DNA of 48,460 nucleotides from Bacteroidaceae bacterium (GTDB taxonomy: Bacteria > Bacteroidota > Bacteroidia > Bacteroidales > Bacteroidaceae): positions 1-48,460 of the forward strand of contig JAKSIS010000013.1 of the NCBI GenBank assembly GCA_024398665.1, read 5' to 3'. The position numbers and the translations under genes are program-made. How positions within the stretch are numbered: position 1 is the stretch's first letter; the number at the start of each line of letters is the position of its first letter. Positions 1-11,314 of the stretch are shown one piece after another. The notes under the pieces were generated by a model. The model ran no database searches, had not been told where the DNA came from, and was given only the letters and a program-made list of their open reading frames with translations.

Positions 1-25
1 ACAGTCCCCACAAGTCAGGGACTGT
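1..25. repeat. Short inverted repeat downstream of the GH2 gene
   Basis: An 8-bp perfect inverted repeat, ACAGTCCC at 1-8 and GGGACTGT at 18-25, flanks a 9-base loop. It lies 13-38 bases past the stop of the leftward GH2 gene, so it could be its transcript-end hairpin. The window edge removes the stretch where a U-tract would be. The sequence continues as a second small palindrome (AGGGACTGTCCCT), which also resembles dispersed REP-like repeats. Confidence 0.35.
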
Positions 26-38
26 CCCTGTCGTGCAG

Positions 39-3000
39 TCAGAACAGCCGGATGCTGATGTTGCGTTCGTACCTGGTGGGCTTGACCTGATAGCCGGGCA
101 GGATGTAGTTCGCGGTACAGCCGACTCCGGTCGTGTTGTAGTCCAAGTTCAGGGTCACGCCGTCCTGTTTCATAAGCTGGTAGGTGTATGTGGCCTTGGT
201 CAGGTTGTCAGTACTGTAGTTGTATGCATTGAAGTTGAACAGTTCATCCATGGAGAACCGTATTCCGTGGCCGTCTTCAGATGCCATGGCAAGCCAGCGG
301 TTGTCACACCTCAGACCGCAGTCCTGTGGAATGAGATACGGTTCGAACATGCCGTCCACCGTATTGTCATAGATTCCCACGGCATAGCCTGTCTTCCTGT
401 CGGGATAGTTCTCTTCCGGTCCGCGGCCAAACCACTTGACCTGCTGCATGTTCTCATCCAGAGTCATTGTCAGTCCGATGCGAGGCAGCAGGGTGGGCAT
501 GGATCCTTCCGGTTCCAGAATATGGTGCAGTGCCACGGTGCCGTCACCGTTTATGCGGTATTCATACACCTCGGAATAACCTACGTACCTGATGCCGAAA
601 ATGTAGGCATCGAGCGACCCCGATGATATGCCGCCGAACTGAGAGAAGCAGCGCACATTGACAAATACCTGTCCGCCGGCTTCATAAGCGTCGCATGAGA
701 TGGGAATCCTTGTAATCTTGTCAAGGTTGTTGCTGTAGAATTCATTGGCAATCTGCGAACCGTTCCATGACTTGCGGTTGCTGTAGCTGATGGCACCCTG
801 GTCCCAACTGTCAACCTCAAGAGCCAGAGGGGCGCGCCATACGTTGAACTGCAGCGGTGCCTTGAGCAGCTGCCTTCCGTTCTGTGTGATGCCGGTCAGT
901 TGTCCGTCAGTAGTGAAAGTGTATGAGAAACCCTCACCGTCGGCAACTATGGTGCTGTCAGTCCTTGAGAGCGTGACTTTTCCAACGGTCTTGTCCGATG
1001 CGGCATCGGCCTTGTGCCATGGCAGTTCAAACTGGTCCCATGCCATGATATGCCCCTTGTCGGCCCATATCCGGTCCTCTGACAGTGCACTGGTCAGCAT
1101 GATGAAATATTCGCAGCCGGCCTTGAGCTCAGGTTTGTGATATGGAATGCTGATGACCTTTTTGGACAGCGGTTCTATGTCCAGGGCGGTTGTGCCTTGT
1201 TCAATGCATGTGCCGTCCTCATATATTTCCCACTTGAAATCATAGTACGATGCATTGAGGAAATGGTTACGGTTCCAGACCTCGACCAGGCCGTCATCGG
1301 CGCTGAGCAGACGGCACGATATTGGCTGTGATGATTTCTGCATCTGGTGAATCTCGGGCTGGACGGTGCGGTCGGGCCATATTGTTCCGTAGGTCCTGGC
1401 GCCTGTTCCGTAACTGAAATAGCTGTCACCCTGCCGCTCTTCCTCAAAATCAAGGTGCAGCAGTTCACCTGTGTTGTCCGATATGACCACATTGTCCATC
1501 AGCGCGTCACAAATGTAAACCTGCGTGTCCTGTCCGTGAGCCTGTGCGTTACGGCCAATGTTCACCGGGAACGGGGCGTTGATTATGTTGCCGGCGGCCT
1601 CCAATGAAGCAATCTGTGTGCCGTCAATCGAAAGTGTCATCTGCTCTCCGTCATAGTTGGCTTCGACATGGTGCCAGTTGTCCTCCCAGTCCTGTGGAAG
1701 TTCTGCCGTCAGGACATACTTGTTGTTTGAGCCGGATGCCTGCCTGCGCTGCTGCTGGGAGCCCGGTGCCTTGTTCGTGTTGATGTAGAAATTTATCTTG
1801 TCCTTGCCGGACTGCTGGACACCGAACTGCCAGTCGCCCTTTGTCACGAATGAACCGCATGAACTGACAAGTTTGCGCGGCATGACATCGAAACTGATGC
1901 CCAGACTGCTGCCCGTCACCTCAAGACAGTCGTCCCTGTATATTTCGACCCATTCATCATGGCCGCTTAGGTCAATGACATGGTTCTTCCTGTTACGCTT
2001 GTCCTGTATGAGCTTTGCATTACCCATCACACCGGCCATGACATTGTGTGAAGACCGGTCGGTCAGGAATCTTGCAGTCCAGGTCAGTCCCGGCGATACG
2101 AAATCCCATACCGCTCCGCCAAGCGAACGTTCATGTGTATTAATGGCGCGCCACATCTCATCGAACATGCCGCCGCCATTGCCCGCAACTGAAATGTATT
2201 CGTCCATGAATGACGGACGCACATCGCCGTCACCGTGCAGACCCACCTTCAGGTCCAGTGCCAGAGCAGTGGGGTAACGGGGTCCGATGATATCCTCTGC
2301 GGCATGGCTGTATGCATTGCCGCCGTACATCCACGAACGGGTGTCATCGTACTTGCGGCCTTCCTTTATGACCTCACCGATGTTGGGACCTTCACCGCTC
2401 TCGTTACCGGCGCTCCAGAACAGGACTGCAGGCTGGTTCCTGTCACGCAGCACCATACGGCGCACACGTTCCTGATACATGGGGAGGAACCGGCTGTTGC
2501 TTGAAACGTACTCGGTGGCGTGCGCCTCGACACCCGCCTCATCAATGATGTAGAGACCGTATCGGGCTGCATATTCAAGATAGCGCGGGACTGGGGGATA
2601 GTGGCTGGTGCGCACGGCATTGAATCCGTACTGCTTGAGGATGGTCATGTCCTTGCGTATCAGTTCGTCATTTACGCTGTGTCCGTTATCAGGGTCCTGC
2701 ATGTGGGAACACTGGGCATTCACCTTGAGCGGCTTTCCGTTCAGATAGAACACATTGTCAATGATCGCAGTCTCCTTGAACCCTACATCCTGGCGGGCAT
2801 CTTCCTTGGAATATCCTGAAATCTGTGCACCGGTGGCGGCATCGACAAGATACATCTTCAACTCATAAAGGTCCGGAGTCTCGGCAGTCCATTTCAGGGG
2901 ATTGGCAATGGCCTTTTCCATATTCAGGACCAGACTGCCGTTTCCGCTTGCAAATGAAGCGGCGGGACTTTCCATCTCTGCTACAGCCTTTCCGTCCTTG

Positions 3001-3827
3001 TCTGTAAGAACCGCCCTGACTTTCAGCGGCTTCTGTACGGGTACTTCATCATAACTCCTTACGGTGACTTCAATGCCCAGCCGGGCATCCTTGTACTCAC
3101 TGTCAAGGTCAGTTGTCACATGCCAGTCAAAAAGACGTGTCTTGGGTGCGGCATACAGATAAACGTCATCAAAAATGCCGGCCAGGCGCCAGTAGTCCTG
3201 CCCCTCCAGATAATATCCGTCAGAATATTTGACAACCAGCATGGCCAGGGTGTTGCGTCCTTTCTTCAGATACGGGGTGATGTCATATTCCGCAGGTTCC
3301 TGCGCACCCTCATTGTATCCGACTTCATGTCCGTTCACCCATAGGAATGAGGCCGATGCCACCTTCTCGAACCTAAGGAACACCTCTTCACCCTTCCAGC
3401 TGTCAGGTACGGTAAAACTGGTACGGTATGCTCCCGTAGGATTGTACTCGTGCGGAACGTAAGGCGGATTGGCCCTGAACGCCGCACTGACATTGCGGAA
3501 CAGCGCATCACCGTACCCGCGCATCTCCCAGTTTGACGGGACGTCGATAGTGTTCCACTTGGAATCCCGGAAACCCTCTTCGAAGAATCCTGCCGGAATC
3601 TCTTCCGGCGTATCGGCATAGAAGAATTTCCACTGCCCGTTCAGGCTCATGCTGTGCTGTGGAATGTAATATGCACGCGCATCTTCCTGACCCAGCTCAA
3701 ATACATCAAGGTTCTCAATGTAGTCATAGATGTTGCCCATGAAGTCACGACTGCCAACAGGTGCTGCTGCATGGGCGGCAGTGCACATGAAACTGATGGT
3801 CAGTAATTGTGTAAGAATTCGTTTCAT
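39..3827 (-). CDS. GH2 beta-galactosidase-like enzyme with inserted LamG domain
   Basis: This is an exported glycoside hydrolase of 1262 aa. Residues 1-20 are a Sec signal peptide ending AHA. A GH2 jelly-roll sugar-binding domain (about 50-225), an Ig-like domain (about 230-345) and a TIM barrel (about 350-620) follow. The LacZ acid/base motif reads WSAGNESG (E476) and the nucleophile motif MDEY (E543), so both catalytic residues are present. A LamG/concanavalin-like module (about 625-795, with WHHVEANYDG) then interrupts the usual order, and a C-terminal beta-galactosidase small-chain region (about 950-1262) closes the protein. The extra module explains the length relative to the ~1000-aa LacZ. 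It is the last gene of the leftward block, 130 bases after the esterase pair, and has its own TATCTTTG element. Beta-galactosidase is the best guess, but GH2 also contains other activities. Confidence 0.93.
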   Translation of the reverse strand: MKRILTQLLTISFMCTAAHAAAPVGSRDFMGNIYDYIENLDVFELGQEDARAYYIPQHSMSLNGQWKFFYADTPEEIPAGFFEEGFRDSKWNTIDVPSNWEMRGYGDALFRNVSAAFRANPPYVPHEYNPTGAYRTSFTVPDSWKGEEVFLRFEKVASASFLWVNGHEVGYNEGAQEPAEYDITPYLKKGRNTLAMLVVKYSDGYYLEGQDYWRLAGIFDDVYLYAAPKTRLFDWHVTTDLDSEYKDARLGIEVTVRSYDEVPVQKPLKVRAVLTDKDGKAVAEMESPAASFASGNGSLVLNMEKAIANPLKWTAETPDLYELKMYLVDAATGAQISGYSKEDARQDVGFKETAIIDNVFYLNGKPLKVNAQCSHMQDPDNGHSVNDELIRKDMTILKQYGFNAVRTSHYPPVPRYLEYAARYGLYIIDEAGVEAHATEYVSSNSRFLPMYQERVRRMVLRDRNQPAVLFWSAGNESGEGPNIGEVIKEGRKYDDTRSWMYGGNAYSHAAEDIIGPRYPTALALDLKVGLHGDGDVRPSFMDEYISVAGNGGGMFDEMWRAINTHERSLGGAVWDFVSPGLTWTARFLTDRSSHNVMAGVMGNAKLIQDKRNRKNHVIDLSGHDEWVEIYRDDCLEVTGSSLGISFDVMPRKLVSSCGSFVTKGDWQFGVQQSGKDKINFYINTNKAPGSQQQRRQASGSNNKYVLTAELPQDWEDNWHHVEANYDGEQMTLSIDGTQIASLEAAGNIINAPFPVNIGRNAQAHGQDTQVYICDALMDNVVISDNTGELLHLDFEEERQGDSYFSYGTGARTYGTIWPDRTVQPEIHQMQKSSQPISCRLLSADDGLVEVWNRNHFLNASYYDFKWEIYEDGTCIEQGTTALDIEPLSKKVISIPYHKPELKAGCEYFIMLTSALSEDRIWADKGHIMAWDQFELPWHKADAASDKTVGKVTLSRTDSTIVADGEGFSYTFTTDGQLTGITQNGRQLLKAPLQFNVWRAPLALEVDSWDQGAISYSNRKSWNGSQIANEFYSNNLDKITRIPISCDAYEAGGQVFVNVRCFSQFGGISSGSLDAYIFGIRYVGYSEVYEYRINGDGTVALHHILEPEGSMPTLLPRIGLTMTLDENMQQVKWFGRGPEENYPDRKTGYAVGIYDNTVDGMFEPYLIPQDCGLRCDNRWLAMASEDGHGIRFSMDELFNFNAYNYSTDNLTKATYTYQLMKQDGVTLNLDYNTTGVGCTANYILPGYQVKPTRYERNISIRLF

Positions 3828-3860
3828 ATTTGAAGGTTAAAGTTTATTTGTCGTTTACTG

Positions 3861-3868
3861 CAAAGATA
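3861..3868 (-). promoter_or_regulatory. Bacteroidota -7 element for GH2
   Basis: TATCTTTG (minus strand) followed by C matches TAnnTTTG exactly and lies about 33 bases before the GH2 start. No clear -33 TTTG is visible at the usual 19-21 base spacing. Confidence 0.6.
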
Positions 3869-3957
3869 CTATTGTTTTCGGATAAAATGCATGCAGTAGG
3901 AAATTAACGCCATGATCCGTGATGCCGATGAGGATGGAAATGACGGCATTCTTCATG

Positions 3958-6197
<2,240 letters not shown>

Positions 6198-6203
6198 TTA
6201 TGT

Positions 6204-7043
6204 TCATTCCACAATTTCAAATGATGTGACGCGCGGCTCTCCACTCAGAGGACGGTATATCACCACGTTGCAGTGGCCGTAACTGTCCGGTGCCTGGAAA
6301 CGGCACCAGAAACGGTAATTGAGTCCGGCAACCACCTGTGTGGCAACTGACAGCGGGGTGAAATGGGTGCCTGACGGCCATGGGGCCTGGTCCTGAGGCG
6401 TAAGATCAGTTGTCTGGCGGAACAGGAGCATTTCCTCTTCAGTGAGTTCGCGGTTGTCGGTGTAACCGCCGGCAAGCTGGCGCGGACGGGCGTATTTTTC
6501 GAATTTGTCCATATGCAAGTTCATGAGTTCTTCACTTTCAGGATTCGCGGCCTTCTTCAACTTTGTTCCTGAAACTTTCCAGTAGCGTGTGAAACTGTCT
6601 TCGGCGGAATTCGAACCGTTTTCTTCGACCGTGCCGTCCCGGTGTATGCGGCACCAGTTCCTTTCACCGCCGGAAAACAGGTGTATGACATCACCGGTAG
6701 TACGGTCAAATCCGTATATGTCATAAACGGTATGCGTGCCGTCGTCGAACTCATCACCCAGCAGCATTTCCCCAATGCCGTCTCCGTCAAGATCCGTCAG
6801 GCATGATCCGGCAAGCTGAGATTCATACCGCAGTACGCCGCTCACGCCGCCATCATCGGGATCAATTCCATCCCAATGGCATTGGTATCCCTGCACAATG
6901 AACGATACGATATCCGAATATCCGATACCGAAATACTCCATGAAATCATCTTGTATATGTATACTGCGGACTTTTCTGACAGTCAGGACAGTTCCTGCCA
7001 GGACGGCAAGTCCGATGCATACTGTGGCTGTAATTCTCTTCAT
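6204..7043 (-). CDS. Membrane-anchored or exported protein with C-terminal cystatin domain
   Basis: The 279-aa protein begins with a hydrophobic segment (about 5-22) that is either an uncleaved anchor or a signal peptide. Residues about 50-160 carry a calcium-loop/FG-GAP-like stretch (DLDGDGIGEMLLGD). Residues about 190-279 read as a stefin-type cystatin: a Gly-Gly pair near its start (AGGYTD), an acidic helix (TEEEMLLF), the inhibitory hairpin QVVAGLNY at 236-243, and a terminal strand with HCNVVIYRPL. QVVAG is the exact hairpin of animal stefins, which inhibit papain-type cysteine proteases. Inhibition of such proteases is therefore the inferred role, though some bacterial cystatin folds have other uses. 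The start overlaps the DUF418 stop by four bases (ATGA), so it is co-translated in the leftward operon. Confidence 0.75.
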   Translation of the reverse strand: MKRITATVCIGLAVLAGTVLTVRKVRSIHIQDDFMEYFGIGYSDIVSFIVQGYQCHWDGIDPDDGGVSGVLRYESQLAGSCLTDLDGDGIGEMLLGDEFDDGTHTVYDIYGFDRTTGDVIHLFSGGERNWCRIHRDGTVEENGSNSAEDSFTRYWKVSGTKLKKAANPESEELMNLHMDKFEKYARPRQLAGGYTDNRELTEEEMLLFRQTTDLTPQDQAPWPSGTHFTPLSVATQVVAGLNYRFWCRFQAPDSYGHCNVVIYRPLSGEPRVTSFEIVE

Positions 7044-8158
7044 ATGCGCTTATTGTCAGTTCCAATCCATGTGAGCCTGCGCCACAGACCTTCCAGCGGG
7101 CCGCGCTGGTGTTTCCTTGCCCAGAATGAAAGCAGCGTATACTGGAATATGATCATGCCTAGACCGACCAGTGCGGAGTAGGTGGTTCCCAGTTTGTCAT
7201 ACAGGCTGAATCCCCATTTGTAGAACAGCAGACTTCCCAGTATGGATTGCAGCAGGTAATTCGTGAGGCTCATGCGGCCGAAGAAACCCAGTTTGCCGAA
7301 TATGATTCTGAACCGGTCGCTGCGGTACCAGCATATTGTGGCGGCTGACATGATAAGCATGAGAATGGCGAGATTCCAGACCGGACGGAGCAGATCTTCG
7401 TATTTTCCGAACCTGACTGCAGCACCTGCAACAGTGGCAAAAAGTGATATTACAAATATGACTGACCACTTGTGCAGGTTGTTGCCTTCATTGTAGAAAA
7501 GCCTGAATCGGCCTAAGAGAAGACCAAGATAGAACAGGCCCAGAGTCTGGGTGATGCGGCCGTGGGTGTAGAACCAGGCCATATCTGTGATGAATCCGTA
7601 TCTGAGGTTTGTGACCACGGAATGCCAGAATGTGTCATGCGCCATGGCAATCTGCATGTAGTACATCCTGGCTTCCGGCTGCCAGCCTGTCAGGTGCGTG
7701 ACTATTTCCAGCGGCTGGATGAGCAGCAGGACGGTAATGGCACCAAGCCACCTGCTGTCCAGATATCCGGCTGGAATGAGCAGCAGTCCCATCAGGGCAT
7801 ATGTGGTCAGGATATCTCCGTCATAAAATGCCACGTTTATCAGACCGAAGATGAACAGCAGGACCATGCGCCATAGGAAACGCAGGGAAAAATCCTTGCC
7901 CTTCTGTTCCTGATTGTCGCGCATAATGAAGAAGCTCAGTCCGAACAGTACGGCGAAAATACCGTACATCTTGCCGGACAGCAGTGTCTGGAGCACGTTG
8001 AATACGGTGGCGTCACATGGCAGAGTGTATCTGATACTGCGGCTGAAAGTGTTGAAATGTTCAACCGAATGGAACAGAATGATTCCTGCAACAGCAAGGC
8101 CGCGCAGGGCATCAGCCACTTCAATGCGGCCGTTTTCTATACCTTTGGTTCTGTACAT
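7040..8158 (-). CDS. DUF418 / YeiB-like multi-pass membrane protein
   Basis: The protein has 372 aa and many hydrophobic segments. The N-terminal signature ADALRGLAVAGIILFHSVEHF is the hallmark of the YeiB/DUF418 family, in which the first helix follows a D-x-LRG motif. The C-terminal half (about 210-350) is the DUF418 region proper. The family is related to membrane acyltransferases, but a biochemical role is not established and no substrate is evident. It starts 5 bases after the stop of the small outer-membrane-like gene and overlaps the cystatin-domain gene by four bases, so it sits in the middle of a leftward operon. Its position between two envelope-associated genes fits an envelope role, which is inference. 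Confidence 0.85.
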   Translation of the reverse strand: MYRTKGIENGRIEVADALRGLAVAGIILFHSVEHFNTFSRSIRYTLPCDATVFNVLQTLLSGKMYGIFAVLFGLSFFIMRDNQEQKGKDFSLRFLWRMVLLFIFGLINVAFYDGDILTTYALMGLLLIPAGYLDSRWLGAITVLLLIQPLEIVTHLTGWQPEARMYYMQIAMAHDTFWHSVVTNLRYGFITDMAWFYTHGRITQTLGLFYLGLLLGRFRLFYNEGNNLHKWSVIFVISLFATVAGAAVRFGKYEDLLRPVWNLAILMLIMSAATICWYRSDRFRIIFGKLGFFGRMSLTNYLLQSILGSLLFYKWGFSLYDKLGTTYSALVGLGMIIFQYTLLSFWARKHQRGPLEGLWRRLTWIGTDNKRI

Positions 8159-8163
8159 GGATT

Positions 8164-8763
8164 TCAGAATGTCTTTTTCAATCCGACTGATATGATTCCC
8201 TGTGTTCCGAAACCCAGTTCGGCGAAACCGCGCAGGCTTTCTCCTCCGAATTCCATGCCGGCCGGTACAAGGTTGAAACTGATGTAGCAGCCCAGATCTG
8301 CTTTCTGATGATTCTCATCGTCATCATCCGGCATGACTGTCATGGTTGCACCGGCCTGTACCTTGGTGTACATGGCAAAGTGCATCTTGCTGTTCCAGTA
8401 AAGTTTGGCAGACGGCAGCAGAGACATGAAATGCCCGTTCACAGAGGCGGTACGGACATTCCCCTCACTGTCTTCAAATGACAGTCCGGCATGTTCGTAT
8501 CCGCCTGCACATCCCACCATCCAGCGTTCGCCCAGTCTGTGGTAGTACTGGCCGGAAATTTCACCGGTGCATTTTATTTCGGACATTGAAGCGCTTCCCA
8601 GACTGAACAGCGTTCCGAATATTCCGGCAAACATCAGCGCAAATTCGGGGGCGGTGACATAACCGTACTGCAATGATACTTCATGTTTCGGCAGGGGCTC
8701 GAACGCCTGCGCCTTGGGGACCGTGACGAGCAGTGCCGCCAGAATAAACATAGCTTTCTTCAT
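8164..8763 (-). CDS. Small outer-membrane beta-barrel-like protein
   Basis: The 199-aa protein has a clear signal peptide (MKKAMFILAALLVTVPKAQA, cut near residue 20). The rest has alternating polar and aromatic strands (HEVSLQYGYV, GQYYHRLGERWMVGCAGGYEH, SAKLYWNSKMHFAMYTKVQAG) and a terminal aromatic (VGLKKTF). This is the usual pattern of small Bacteroidota outer-membrane barrels. No named family is recognised. It is the first gene of the leftward operon running through DUF418, the cystatin protein and the two esterases, and TATATTTG lies 23 bases upstream of its ATG. Confidence 0.7.
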   Translation of the reverse strand: MKKAMFILAALLVTVPKAQAFEPLPKHEVSLQYGYVTAPEFALMFAGIFGTLFSLGSASMSEIKCTGEISGQYYHRLGERWMVGCAGGYEHAGLSFEDSEGNVRTASVNGHFMSLLPSAKLYWNSKMHFAMYTKVQAGATMTVMPDDDDENHQKADLGCYISFNLVPAGMEFGGESLRGFAELGFGTQGIISVGLKKTF

Positions 8764-8786
8764 ACCTTTCTTTCTGTTGTCAGATA

Positions 8787-8794
8787 CAAATATA
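8787..8794 (-). promoter_or_regulatory. Bacteroidota -7 element for the leftward operon
   Basis: TATATTTG on the minus strand, 23 bases before the ATG at 8763, matches TAnnTTTG. It probably drives the five-gene run down to the esterases, whose genes abut or overlap. Confidence 0.6.
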
Positions 8795-8848
8795 ATCCAT
8801 TTTCCGTATCATAGTGACAGAATATTGTGTATTTGCATCAAGGATTCG

Positions 8849-8856
8849 TATTTTTG
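8849..8856 (+). promoter_or_regulatory. Bacteroidota -7 element for GH95
   Basis: TATTTTTG followed by C. Only four bases separate it from the ATG at 8861, so a transcript started here would be leaderless. A weak -33 (ATTG, 8824-8827) lies 21 bases upstream. Confidence 0.5.
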
Positions 8857-8860
8857 CGTT

Positions 8861-11254
8861 ATGAAACATTTGAATATTCCTGTATTGTCAATTGTCTGCT
8901 GCCTGTATGCCGGCTGCCTCAACGGATTGGATTCTTCATACCACTTCGATGCTCCGGCATCGGCCTGGGAGGAGCGCATTCCGCTTGGCAACGGACGCAT
9001 GGGCATGATGTCCGATGGCGGGGTGGAACGGATGAACGTGACACTGAACGAGAGTTCGGTCTGGTCGGGGAGCGTGCAGGATTCAGACAATCCGCGTGCG
9101 CTGGAGAGTCTGCCCGAAATACGCAGACTGCTGTTCGAGGGCCGCAATGACGAAGCCCAGCGGCTCATGTATTCCACTTTCGTATGCGGCGGCCGGGGTA
9201 CCGGAAACGGCAGCAGCTGGAACCTTCCGTACGGATCGTACCAGCTGCTGGGCAACCTGGTGATAGAACAGGCAACCGGCGACGGGGAAACAAGTGACTA
9301 CCGCCGTGAACTCAGCCTTGACCGTGCAGTATCAGTCGAGCGTTTCAAGCGTGACCATATAGAATATACGCGCACACTGTTCGCATCGTATTCCGATGAC
9401 GTGTGCGTGATACGCCTTGGCGCCAGCCGGCGTGATGCCGTGCGTTTCACACTGTCGCTGAACCGTGACTGTGAAAGGAATCTTCCAGAACGCTGGCAGC
9501 CGCAGTTGTGCGGAACAGACAATGAACTGATGCTGTGTGGCCGGCTGCCATCGGGAACCGAGCGGCGTGACGAGCCGTTCAACGGAGTGGAATACGCATC
9601 CAAAGTGCGCATTTTGAATCCTGACGGGGGAACGGTCATGTGCCCTGACGGACGCTCGCTGGAGGTCTGCAGCCGTGGTGATGCGCTCATACTTGTTGCC
9701 ATGGCTACGGACTATTACGGTGATGATGTGGAATCAGTTCTGGATGAAAAGCTTGACAGGGCCGCCGGCATGCCGTACACCCAGCTTGAGAAACGGCATT
9801 CACAGGCGTTCGGCCGGCTGTTCGGACGTGTCAGCGTGGATTTCGGACACAATCCACAGCGTGAGTCCATGGCCATGGACAGGCGTCTGGCTGCCTTCAG
9901 GGACAATCCGGATGACCCGTCACTGGCTGCACTGTATTACCAATACGGCCGTTATCTGCTCATTTCCAGCACGCGCCCCGGCTGTCTGCCGCCCAACCTG
10001 CAGGGGCTTTGGGCCAACACGGTACAGACGCCATGGAACGGTGACTACCACCTTAATATAAATTTGCAGATGAACATGTGGCCGGCCGAAACCGGAAACC
10101 TGACTGAACTCCTTGAACCCTTTGTCAGCTTTACGAAGAGTCTGGTTCCAAGCGGGCAGCACACAGCACAGGCCTTCTACGGAGCACGTGGATGGACCGC
10201 ACATACGCCGGTAAACGTATGGCAGTACACGTCACCGGGTGAACACCCGTCATGGGGCGCATCGAACACATCGGCCGCATGGCTGTGTGAACACCTGTTC
10301 GAGCATTATCTCTATACTATGGACAAGGAGTACCTGGCCGGAATATATCCGACAATGAAGCAGGCCGCACTGTTCTTCGTAGACATGCTTGTTGAGAATC
10401 CGAATACAGGATATCTGGTTACCGCACCGACAAATTCGCCCGAGAACGCATACCGTCTCCCCAATGGCAGGACATGCAACGTGTGTGCAGGCTCCACCAT
10501 GGACAACCAGATTGTCCGGGAACTTTTCACCAACGTGATTGCATCGGCTTCAATCCTGAATGAGGACACCGGTTTTGCCGATACGCTGAAACTGATGCTG
10601 GGGCGCATAAAACCGACAACCATTGCAGCTGACGGCCGCATAATGGAGTGGAACGAAGCTTATGGGGAGACCGATGTACACCACCGCCATGTCTCGCATC
10701 TGTACGGACTGTATCCAGCCCATGAGATTTCGGTCAATGGAACTCCCAATCTGGCCGATGCGGCAAGACGCACACTGGAGGTCCGTGGTGACGAAAGCAC
10801 CGGCTGGTCCATGGCCTGGAAGGTTAATTTCTGGGCGCGGCTGCATGACGGCGAGCATGCCTACAAGCTGCTCAGGGACCTGCTCAGTCCGGCTTCCGGT
10901 CAGGGTATAGACTACAGCGGTCAGGGTGGCGGAACGTACCCGAACATGTTCTGTGCACATCCGCCGTTCCAGATTGACGGCAATCTGGGCGGATGCGCCG
11001 GTATAGCTGAGATGCTGTTGCAAAGTCAGGATGGTGAAATTGTACTGCTGCCGGCGCTGCCATCGGCCTGGAAAGACGGTTCTTTCAAGGGTCTGTGTGT
11101 GCGCGGCGGCGCAGAAATTGATGCATCCTGGAAAAACGGTGCAGTCCGCAGCATATCACTTCATGCAAAGCACGACGGCACATTCATGGTTGATGGGTTC
11201 ATGCAGGAACCGGTTTCCCTGAAAGAAGGGGAGTGCTGGACCTGGAAAAGATGA
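8861..11254 (+). CDS. GH95 alpha-L-fucosidase-like lipoprotein
   Basis: This 797-aa enzyme starts at the Met of MKHLNIPVL. An upstream in-frame Met would add 49 residues with no signal. The lipobox LYAGC (C19) makes it a surface or periplasmic lipoprotein. The N-terminal domain opens with WEERIPLGNGRMGMM, typical of GH95, followed by the (alpha/alpha)6 barrel. Key residues match Bifidobacterium AfcA: the Asn pair N399/N401 in DYHLNINLQMN, acid E528 in TNSPENAY, and D706 in FQIDGNLGG. H397 of DYH is, from memory, the position where alpha-L-galactosidases of this family carry Thr, so the sequence favours fucosidase. The product would remove alpha-1,2-fucose or a similar cap from plant or host glycan. 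Confidence 0.92.
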   Translation: MKHLNIPVLSIVCCLYAGCLNGLDSSYHFDAPASAWEERIPLGNGRMGMMSDGGVERMNVTLNESSVWSGSVQDSDNPRALESLPEIRRLLFEGRNDEAQRLMYSTFVCGGRGTGNGSSWNLPYGSYQLLGNLVIEQATGDGETSDYRRELSLDRAVSVERFKRDHIEYTRTLFASYSDDVCVIRLGASRRDAVRFTLSLNRDCERNLPERWQPQLCGTDNELMLCGRLPSGTERRDEPFNGVEYASKVRILNPDGGTVMCPDGRSLEVCSRGDALILVAMATDYYGDDVESVLDEKLDRAAGMPYTQLEKRHSQAFGRLFGRVSVDFGHNPQRESMAMDRRLAAFRDNPDDPSLAALYYQYGRYLLISSTRPGCLPPNLQGLWANTVQTPWNGDYHLNINLQMNMWPAETGNLTELLEPFVSFTKSLVPSGQHTAQAFYGARGWTAHTPVNVWQYTSPGEHPSWGASNTSAAWLCEHLFEHYLYTMDKEYLAGIYPTMKQAALFFVDMLVENPNTGYLVTAPTNSPENAYRLPNGRTCNVCAGSTMDNQIVRELFTNVIASASILNEDTGFADTLKLMLGRIKPTTIAADGRIMEWNEAYGETDVHHRHVSHLYGLYPAHEISVNGTPNLADAARRTLEVRGDESTGWSMAWKVNFWARLHDGEHAYKLLRDLLSPASGQGIDYSGQGGGTYPNMFCAHPPFQIDGNLGGCAGIAEMLLQSQDGEIVLLPALPSAWKDGSFKGLCVRGGAEIDASWKNGAVRSISLHAKHDGTFMVDGFMQEPVSLKEGECWTWKR

Positions 11255-11283
11255 TATGTTTTCATTTTGTCACCATGTTTTGC

Positions 11284-11291
11284 TAAATTTG
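11284..11291 (+). promoter_or_regulatory. Bacteroidota -7 element for M48-TerB gene
   Basis: TAAATTTG followed by C, 23 bases before the ATG at 11315. It suggests the M48 gene starts its own transcript, possibly carrying the GH97 and radical-SAM genes with it. Confidence 0.6.
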
Positions 11292-11314
11292 CCGATAACC
11301 ATCAATTACTGCAT

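Noticed and set aside
33-626. A 197-codon open frame antisense to GH2
   Set aside because: GH2 on the other strand has its full domain order; this frame has no family match.
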